From Nocardiopsis flavescens (GTDB taxonomy: Bacteria > Actinomycetota > Actinomycetes > Streptosporangiales > Streptosporangiaceae), in contig NZ_FQZK01000014.1 of assembly GCF_900141985.1 (NCBI RefSeq), forward strand, positions 1 to 64,000: a stretch of 64,000 bases of DNA, given 5' to 3'. Each line of letters starts with the position of its first letter. The first letter of the stretch is position 1. The notes below the pieces were generated by a model. That model was not told the DNA's origin, ran no database searches, and saw only the letters and a list, made by a program, of their open reading frames with translations. The translations under genes and the position numbers were made by a program. Positions 59,227 to 64,000 of this stretch are shown in pieces.

Positions 59227-59594
59227 TGGAAGCCCTCGGAGTGCCCTGGTTCGTGGCCGTGCGTCTGCTCGGCCCTCCCCTGTTCCTGTTCGCGGCGGGC
59301 GGGGCGCTGCTGCTGTGGCGGCGGCCCGCGCGCCCGGGGCCGATCTGGGCGGCGCTGGCGGTGAACCTGCTGGCCGCCGCGCTCCCCTTCCTGTGGCTCG
59401 GGGCGCAGGTGCTCACCGACCAGGCCGAGCGCACGGTGTACGGGCTGGTGATGACGCTGCTCCAGCCCTCGGTGGCCCTGGCGGCCTGGGGCCTGCTGCT
59501 GTGGGCCGCGGTCTTCCCCGCCGGGGCAGCGCGCGGCGCCGGGGCGGACGGGCAGGGCGACCGCGCCGAGCGCGAGCCGCAAAACGTAGGATGA
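59226..59594 (+). CDS. Small membrane protein of unknown function
   Basis: 122 residues, not recognised. Three hydrophobic segments (VAVRLLGPPLFLFAAGGALLL, IWAALAVNLLAAALPFLWLG, TLLQPSVALAAWGLLLWAAVF) and a short polar tail. Immediately upstream of the RhtA-like gene but that gene has its own promoter inside this gene's end. Confidence 0.7.
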   Translation: MEALGVPWFVAVRLLGPPLFLFAAGGALLLWRRPARPGPIWAALAVNLLAAALPFLWLGAQVLTDQAERTVYGLVMTLLQPSVALAAWGLLLWAAVFPAGAARGAGADGQGDRAEREPQNVG

Positions 59595-59601
59595 CTCGAC
59601 A
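59587..59601 (+). promoter_or_regulatory. Leaderless promoter of the RhtA-like gene
   Basis: -10 TAGGAT (59587-59592) with the ATG at 59601 eight bases later. Overlaps the last codons of the preceding gene. Confidence 0.6.
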
Positions 59602-60503
59602 TGGACACCCCGACCGCACCGAAGGCACCGTTCTCCCTGCGCACCGCCGCGGACGCGGTGCCGCCCGTGTGGATGGTGCTCATCGGCATCGTGTCGGTGC
59701 AGACCGGCGCCGGGGTGGCCAAGAACCTCTTCGACGTGCTGCCACCCGCCGCCGTGGTCTGGCTGCGGCTGCTGACGGCGGCCCTGGTGCTCGGGGTGCT
59801 GGTGCGCCCGGCGTGGAAGGCCTACACGCGCGGCGACTGGCTGGTGGTGGTCGGCTACGGCGTGGCGCTGGCGATGATGAACTTCTTCATCTACCAGGCG
59901 TTCGCGCGGATCCCCCTGGGCATCGCCGTGACCATCGAGTACCTGGGGCCGCTGGCCATCGCCGTGCTGGGGTCGCGCCGCCGGGTCGACCTGCTGTGGG
60001 CGGGCCTGGCCGGGCTGGGCGTGGCCGCCCTGGGCCTGGAATCGGGGTCGCTCGACCCGCTCGGCATCCTGTTCGCGGTGCTGGCCGCGGTCGCCTGGGC
60101 CGGGTACATCCTGCTGAGCGCCGCCACCGGCCGGCGCTTCGACGGCGCCTCGGGCCTGGCGATCGCCGGGGTCGTGGGCGCCCTGCTGATGGCCCCCGCG
60201 GGCATCGCCCAGGGCGGTGCCGCGCTGCTGGACTGGCGGGTGCTGCTGTTCGGCCTGGCCGTGGGCGTGCTGTCGTCGGTGGTGCCCTACACCCTGGAGC
60301 TGAACGCCCTGCGCCGGATGCCGCCGCGGGTGTTCGGCGTGCTGATGAGCCTCCAGCCGGCCGCCGCGGCGCTGGTCGGCCTGCTGCTGCTGGGCGAGAT
60401 GCTCACCCTCTGGCAGTGGCTGGCGGTGGGCTGCGTCATCCTCGCCAGCGCCGGTTCGACCCGTACCTCGGCCGCCTCCGGCACCTCGGAGCGGACGCCC
60501 TGA
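59601..60503 (+). CDS. RhtA-like EamA-family exporter
   Basis: 300 residues with ten TM segments (PPVWMVLIGIVSVQTGAGVAKNLF at the start, LWQWLAVGCVILASAG at the end). The RhtA subfamily of the drug/metabolite transporters is indicated by QTGAGVAKNLFD, EYLGPLAIAVLGSRR and PYTLELNALRRMPPRVFGVLMSLQPA (about 225-250). RhtA exports threonine and homoserine in E. coli; the substrate here is inferred only from similarity. Confidence 0.88.
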   Translation: MDTPTAPKAPFSLRTAADAVPPVWMVLIGIVSVQTGAGVAKNLFDVLPPAAVVWLRLLTAALVLGVLVRPAWKAYTRGDWLVVVGYGVALAMMNFFIYQAFARIPLGIAVTIEYLGPLAIAVLGSRRRVDLLWAGLAGLGVAALGLESGSLDPLGILFAVLAAVAWAGYILLSAATGRRFDGASGLAIAGVVGALLMAPAGIAQGGAALLDWRVLLFGLAVGVLSSVVPYTLELNALRRMPPRVFGVLMSLQPAAAALVGLLLLGEMLTLWQWLAVGCVILASAGSTRTSAASGTSERTP

Positions 60504-60505
60504 CG

Positions 60506-60546
60506 GCGGGCCCCGGAGCACGGCCGGTCCGTGCTCCGGGGCCCGC
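60506..60546. terminator. Bidirectional hairpin terminator
   Basis: Perfect 18-bp stem (60506-60523 with 60529-60546), loop CCGGT, three bases after the RhtA-like stop and before the convergent DUF4352 gene. Confidence 0.8.
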
Positions 60547-60558
60547 GGCGCTTCTGCG

Positions 60559-61176
60559 CTACTGCACGTCCGCGGTGAGGTCCTCACCCAGTCCCATGAG
60601 CTCCTCCATGCGCACGCTCGCCACGTCGACCTCGCCGACGACGGCGATCTGGCCGCTGACCCGCTCGCCGGGCCGCAGGGTGACGGCGTCGAGCGCGTCG
60701 ATGTCGGCGAAGAGGGTGTCGCCCCACTCGGAGGCGGCCGTGCCGTCCTCCAGGGTCACCGTGAAGTACATCGGGTTGACGTCGAGGTCGGCGTCGCCGT
60801 CGTTGACGATCTCGATGTCGATGACCGTGTAGACGGTGTCGTCGACGATGTCGCCGGCCGTGCCCGCGTGGGTCGCGGTCATCGTGATCCCGCCGGCCTC
60901 CTCGGCGGGGGCGTCCTCCTGGGCGGCGGAGGCCTCCTCGGACGGCGCCGGGGCCGCCGGTTCCGGGGTCCCGGAGTCGCCGGAGGCGGCGAAGGCGCCC
61001 AGGACCAGCAGAAGGACGAAGCCCAGGGCGACGAGGACGAGGCAGCCGCCGCAGCCGAAGAGGCCGACCTTGGCGCCGGTGGACATGCCCTGCTTCGGGG
61101 GCTGTCCGCCGGGCGGCGGGTACTGGCCGCCGCCGGGGGGAGGGTGGTAGCCGCCGGTGGGGGGACCGTAGGACAT
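60559..61176 (-). CDS. DUF4352-like exported/anchored protein with Pro/Gly-rich N-terminus
   Basis: 205 residues. Begins with a cytoplasmic Pro/Gly/Tyr-rich stretch (PPTGGYHPPPGGGQYPPP), a TM helix containing CGGC (VGLFGCGGCLVLVALGFVLLLVLGAF), an Ala/Glu/Pro linker, then an immunoglobulin-like DUF4352 domain (TVIDIEIVNDGDADLDVNPMYFTVTLEDG, GERVSGQIAVVGE). Such proteins are anchored at the outer face of the membrane; function unknown. Confidence 0.85.
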   Translation of the reverse strand: MSYGPPTGGYHPPPGGGQYPPPGGQPPKQGMSTGAKVGLFGCGGCLVLVALGFVLLLVLGAFAASGDSGTPEPAAPAPSEEASAAQEDAPAEEAGGITMTATHAGTAGDIVDDTVYTVIDIEIVNDGDADLDVNPMYFTVTLEDGTAASEWGDTLFADIDALDAVTLRPGERVSGQIAVVGEVDVASVRMEELMGLGEDLTADVQ

Positions 61177-61505
61177 GGGGTGCTCCTGTGCATACGGAGC
61201 GGCGAGCGGGGCCGCGGGGGGTCGGTGTGGCGCCGGGCGTGAGCGGGGTGCGCGGCCGTCCTCCGACGGTAGCCCACCGGACGCGGTACATGTGGACGAA
61301 AGCCGCGAAGAGCAAGCGTTGCGGGCCGCGGAGGAGATGCACCGCCACCCCCCGGAGTGGCCCCCGTCACTCCCGCCTTCCCCGTGAGGGCGGAACGCCT
61401 GCGGACTCGGCCCCCTCCCTATGGCCGTTTGCAGACGGTTTCGCAGTTCAACCGACACGTGAGTTAGGTAATGGTCAGGGTTTCACTCTCGACAGCGGGT
61501 ACACA
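61177..61505. other. Intergenic region before the HicA-like module
   Basis: About 330 bases. From about 61420 it becomes distinctly less GC-rich, marking the left edge of the small module. TTAGGTAATG near 61464-61473 may be a -10 region for 61506; no -35 can be fixed. No gene seen. Confidence 0.45.
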
Positions 61506-61757
61506 ATGAGGGAACCTGAGGCGGCGTGGTTGGGCTACTGGAAGAAGCATCAGAAGCCAGATGGGCAGAAGGCCCTGGAGGAACTCGACGCCATGGGATG
61601 GAAGATCGAAAACCCTCCCAAGTACTACACGGTCAAGTGTCCCTGTGGCAGCCACGCGAGGTCGGTCCACCTCACCCCGAGCAACCCCGGGTACTTCCAG
61701 GAGAGCGTTCGGTGGGCTAAGCGTCAAACGTGCATGAACGAGGAGGAGGGCCAGTGA
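61506..61757 (+). CDS. HicA-like small protein (putative toxin)
   Basis: 83 residues. The pattern KALEELDAMGWKIENPPKYY, then VKCPCGSHARSVHLTPSNPGYF and a C-terminal Trp-Ala helix with QTC resembles HicA-type dsRBD-fold proteins: an initial helix, three strands, a conserved histidine before TPSNP, and a final helix. The CPCG pair could bind metal. HicA toxins are RNA-binding ribonucleases; here the assignment is from short-motif resemblance. Stop overlaps the next start (GTGA at 61754-61757). Composition is less GC-rich than in neighbours, suggesting transfer. Confidence 0.65.
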   Translation: MREPEAAWLGYWKKHQKPDGQKALEELDAMGWKIENPPKYYTVKCPCGSHARSVHLTPSNPGYFQESVRWAKRQTCMNEEEGQ

Positions 61758-62104
61758 CAAGCGAACTCGCGGTGATGGTGGGAATCAACCTCCACGTCAG
61801 CTTTTCCCAGCAGGTCAGCCAGACCGAGTTCCACGCTTACGCCTCCCAGTTGATGGATGAGCTGCTGGCGCAAGAAGAGTGCGACGGCTCCATCACCGAC
61901 TCGACGGTCAGCAGTGATTCCGACGCCTCCCTGTTCACCGTGGAGATGATCGTCAAGACCGCTGACCAGTTCAGGGCTTCAGAGAAGGCCTCTGCGGTAC
62001 TCCGCACAGCCTTGCACGCGGCCGGGGCCAGGACACCGGGATGGCCGACCGTGGTTCGCACTGAGAACCAGACGGGTCCTCTCGCGAACCTCATGTCCGC
62101 CTGA
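61754..62104 (+). CDS. Partner of the HicA-like protein, unknown family
   Basis: 116 residues. GTG start overlapping the upstream stop, with AGGAGGAGGG in front. Acidic and polar: LAVMVGINLHVSFSQQVSQTE, FHAYASQLMDELLAQEE, VEMIVKTADQFRASEKASAVLRTALHAAG. The beta-alpha pattern is regular, but I recognise no family. The overlap and shared composition suggest a two-gene toxin-antitoxin-like unit with the preceding gene; the assignment of roles is inference. Confidence 0.65.
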   Translation: MTSELAVMVGINLHVSFSQQVSQTEFHAYASQLMDELLAQEECDGSITDSTVSSDSDASLFTVEMIVKTADQFRASEKASAVLRTALHAAGARTPGWPTVVRTENQTGPLANLMSA

Positions 62105-62328
62105 GTCCGAGTCGCCTCGATGGCGGCGCTGTTGTACCCGCACGGGGTGGGACGTCCGGCGTAACGCGTCGTCCCTCCCCCGGCCGGCTCGGATAGTGCG
62201 TTGTTCCAGGGGTCGAAGAACAGTGCACTATCGGTTGCACGACAGTCGGACGAGCCCCTGCCATGGTCCCCGTCGGCGCAGGTCGCGACGGTTCCCGGGG
62301 CCGCGTCACGACCCCCGGCGGCGTGTAC

Positions 62329-62342
62329 TACGCTCTGTCGTA
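62329..62342 (+). promoter_or_regulatory. Leaderless promoter of ctaA
   Basis: -10 TACGCT (62329-62334) with the ATG at 62342 seven bases later. The rest of the gap 62105-62341 shows nothing clear. Confidence 0.5.
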
Positions 62343-63448
62343 TGTCTGATTCCCCGGCTCCCGCGGCCATGGCCGCGACCACCCCTCCCCCGCTCGCGGC
62401 GGAGGACATCGCCCTGCTCGGCGTCCCCCTGTGGGCATGGCAGATCGCCGTCGCGGCAGCCGGTGTGCTGGCCCTGGTCCTGCTGGCCCGGACCATCTGG
62501 AACCCCACCCCGACGTCGCTGCGGCTGTGGACCCTGGGCAACATCGTCGTCAACGCGGGCATCGCCGTCACCGGCGCGACCGTGCGCGTGACCTCGTCGG
62601 GCCTGGGCTGCTCGGAGTGGCCCCGGTGCACGCCCGACAGCTTCGTGCCCATCGACACCGGGCACGCGGCGCTCAACGCCGCCATCGAGTTCGGCAACCG
62701 CACGCTGACCTTCGTCGTGCTGGCGGTGGCGGTCATCACCTTCGTGGCGTTCCTGCGGGCCGAGCCGCGCCGCCGCGACCTGGTCCGCCTGGCCGCGATC
62801 ATCCCCTTCGGCGTGCTGGGCCAGGGCGTGGTCGGCGGCATCACCGTGTGGAGCGACCTGCACCCCGCCTCCGTGGGCGCGCACTTCCTGCTGTCCATGG
62901 TGATGGTCTTCCTCACCGTGGCGCTGTACGTGCGCGCACGCGAGCCCGAGGGCACCCCGCGGGTCGTCGTCAACCCGATGCTGCACACCCTGAGCATCGC
63001 CCTGGTGGTCACCGGCTTCCTGCTGCTGATCGCCGGGACGGTGGTCACCGGGTCCGGCCCGCACGGCGGCGACGCCGCCGCGCCGCGCTGGGGCTTCCCG
63101 CTGGAGACCGTCACCAAGGTCCACTCGGCCCTGGCCTGGCTCACCCTGGCCTGCGCGGTCCTGGCGGCCGTGCTGGCGTTCCGCACCGGCGCCGGCCGGC
63201 CCGCCCGGACGAGCGCGGTGCTGCTCGTGGCCGTGGTGGTCGGCCAGGGCGTCGTGGGCTACGTCCAGTACGCGCTGGAGCTGCCCGAGGGCCTGGTCGT
63301 CCTGCACGTGCTGGGTTCGGCGCTGACCTGGATCGCGATCGCCCGGCTGTACTTCGCCACCACCCGGCTGTTCCCCGGCGACGGGGACCCGGCGCTCACC
63401 GGCCGTGCCGCGGAGAGTACTCCTGCTGCGCCCTCGCCTGGGCGATGA
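62342..63448 (+). CDS. ctaA: CtaA/COX15 haem A synthase
   Basis: 368 residues, eight hydrophobic segments in two four-helix halves. Oxidises the C8 methyl of haem O to give haem A for cytochrome oxidase. Conserved features are ATVRVTSSGLGCSEWPRCTP with the cysteine pair, IEFGNRTLTF, the histidine in VGAHFLLSMVM, KVHSALAWLTL and VLHVLGSALTWI. In M. tuberculosis ctaA lies beside the same suf-linked ABC genes; here it is 6 kb away. Its last 53 bases overlap the convergent PrsW-type gene. Confidence 0.94.
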   Translation: MSDSPAPAAMAATTPPPLAAEDIALLGVPLWAWQIAVAAAGVLALVLLARTIWNPTPTSLRLWTLGNIVVNAGIAVTGATVRVTSSGLGCSEWPRCTPDSFVPIDTGHAALNAAIEFGNRTLTFVVLAVAVITFVAFLRAEPRRRDLVRLAAIIPFGVLGQGVVGGITVWSDLHPASVGAHFLLSMVMVFLTVALYVRAREPEGTPRVVVNPMLHTLSIALVVTGFLLLIAGTVVTGSGPHGGDAAAPRWGFPLETVTKVHSALAWLTLACAVLAAVLAFRTGAGRPARTSAVLLVAVVVGQGVVGYVQYALELPEGLVVLHVLGSALTWIAIARLYFATTRLFPGDGDPALTGRAAESTPAAPSPGR

Positions 63449-64000
63449 CGTGGGCGAAGTCCGCCCGGCGTAGGAACCCCGAGTCCGTGGGCCGCTCCGC
63501 CCAGCCCGGCGCCGCCGGCTGGGGGACGCGGCCCAGGAACGCGTCCCTGGACACGTGCATCAGGGCCAGGAACGCGTCCCGGCGCACCTTCCAGTCCTCG
63601 CGGCGCACCCCGGCGTCCAGCTTCTGGTGCAGCAGCGCCAGCTCGGTGGCGGCGAGCTGGTACTCGCGCATCGCCTCGCGGCCCCTGGCCCCGGCGTTGC
63701 GCGCCGCCCAGTCGCGGGCCGAGCGGCGGCCCTTGAGGGTGCTGAGCATGGCGATGTCGGCCGGGGTGACCAGACCGGTGGAGATGTAGGGCGGCAGGTA
63801 GTGGGCGATCGCCTGCACCTGGCCGCGGCGGTCGTTGGCGGCCAGGGCCAGGATGCCCATCAGCACCGCGAACAGCACGAGGTAGGCCAGGCCCAGCCCG
63901 GTCCAGCCGAAGTAGGTCGAACCGTTCCACATGCCGTGCAGCAGGACCGCGAGGACCCACCCCGCCACCGGTGCGAGCAGGCGCGCGAACCCGGGGCGCA
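63396..64000 (-). CDS. PrsW-type intramembrane protein, C-terminal part (5' end outside window)
   Basis: At least 200 C-terminal residues. The first visible part reads FARLLAPVAGWVLAVLLHGMWNGS and LAYLVLFAVLMGILALA, two TM segments; HGMWNGS is the third conserved motif of PrsW-family CAAX-like metalloproteases. A cytoplasmic tail of ~150 residues follows (RREDWKVRRDAFLALMHVSRDAF). PrsW proteins cleave membrane proteins such as anti-sigma factors, but actinobacterial relatives are uncharacterised. Overlaps ctaA by 53 bases at the 3' end. Confidence 0.8.
   Translation of the reverse strand, partial: RPGFARLLAPVAGWVLAVLLHGMWNGSTYFGWTGLGLAYLVLFAVLMGILALAANDRRGQVQAIAHYLPPYISTGLVTPADIAMLSTLKGRRSARDWAARNAGARGREAMREYQLAATELALLHQKLDAGVRREDWKVRRDAFLALMHVSRDAFLGRVPQPAAPGWAERPTDSGFLRRADFAHVIAQARAQQEYSPRHGR

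Overview
The window is 64 kb of very GC-rich chromosomal DNA with strong GC bias at third codon positions, many GTG starts, ATGA/GTGA overlaps between genes, and several promoters that appear to drive leaderless mRNAs. The gene content fits an actinomycete, most likely of the Nocardiopsis/Streptomonospora/Thermobifida type: a PucR-type FasR regulator beside fabD-fabH-acpP-fabF, a sufR-B-D-(Rieske)-C-S-U-T operon with ABC transporter genes and ctaA nearby, an AhpE/DUF3052 pair, an IdeR/DmdR-type iron box, and a flavin/F420-type oxidoreductase pair. The genus is inferred from gene order and composition only.

Layout. 1-4.6 kb: clpX (minus, 3' end cut by the window) faces a MoxR ATPase / VWA protein / 13-residue-repeat protein operon across an intergenic region with two near-identical 20-bp palindromes. 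4.8-15.5 kb: regulators with their targets: an oversized TetR protein, an aldo/keto reductase behind a MerR-type promoter, an ArsR-SRPBCC pair, an OmpR-type response regulator/histidine kinase whose frame runs without a stop into an MMPL transporter, and a MarR repressor divergent from an LLM flavoprotein and an F420-type NAD(P)-binding protein. 15.5-26.1 kb: an 1827-residue single-chain acyl-CoA carboxylase, an alpha/beta hydrolase, an AraC regulator and a secreted M14 carboxypeptidase. 26.1-28.6 kb: a VOC protein, then a small island of less GC-rich DNA with a recombinase/HTH remnant, an excisionase-type antitoxin, a frameshifted PIN toxin, a 56-bp repeat pair and tRNA-Val(UAC). 28.6-33.3 kb: 1-Cys peroxiredoxin, DUF3052, YjbQ, PhoD-type phosphatase and a membrane protein with a three-fold EPTxVxPHL motif. 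33.6-38.7 kb: fasR and the type II fatty acid synthase operon. 38.8-47.3 kb: a degenerate EAL-CBS protein, an SGNH hydrolase, a large unknown protein, an iron-controlled HugZ-like protein, and a MocR regulator divergent from an EamA exporter. 47.4-56.2 kb: the complete suf operon and a divergent ABC exporter. 56-64 kb: MFS exporter, IMPase-like phosphatase, ricin-lectin membrane protein, RhtA-like exporter, a DUF4352 lipoprotein-like protein, a small HicA-like two-gene module, ctaA and the C-terminal part of a PrsW-type protein.

Connections. The same operator (TTGTGG-N5-CCACAA) lies in front of fabD and, 19 kb away, in front of the giant acyl-CoA carboxylase, which suggests that FasR co-controls malonyl-CoA supply and chain elongation. 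A second shared site, a tandem 11-mer, lies in front of both the response regulator and the MMPL transporter. Operator architecture is unusually readable in this window, and most findings rest on it.
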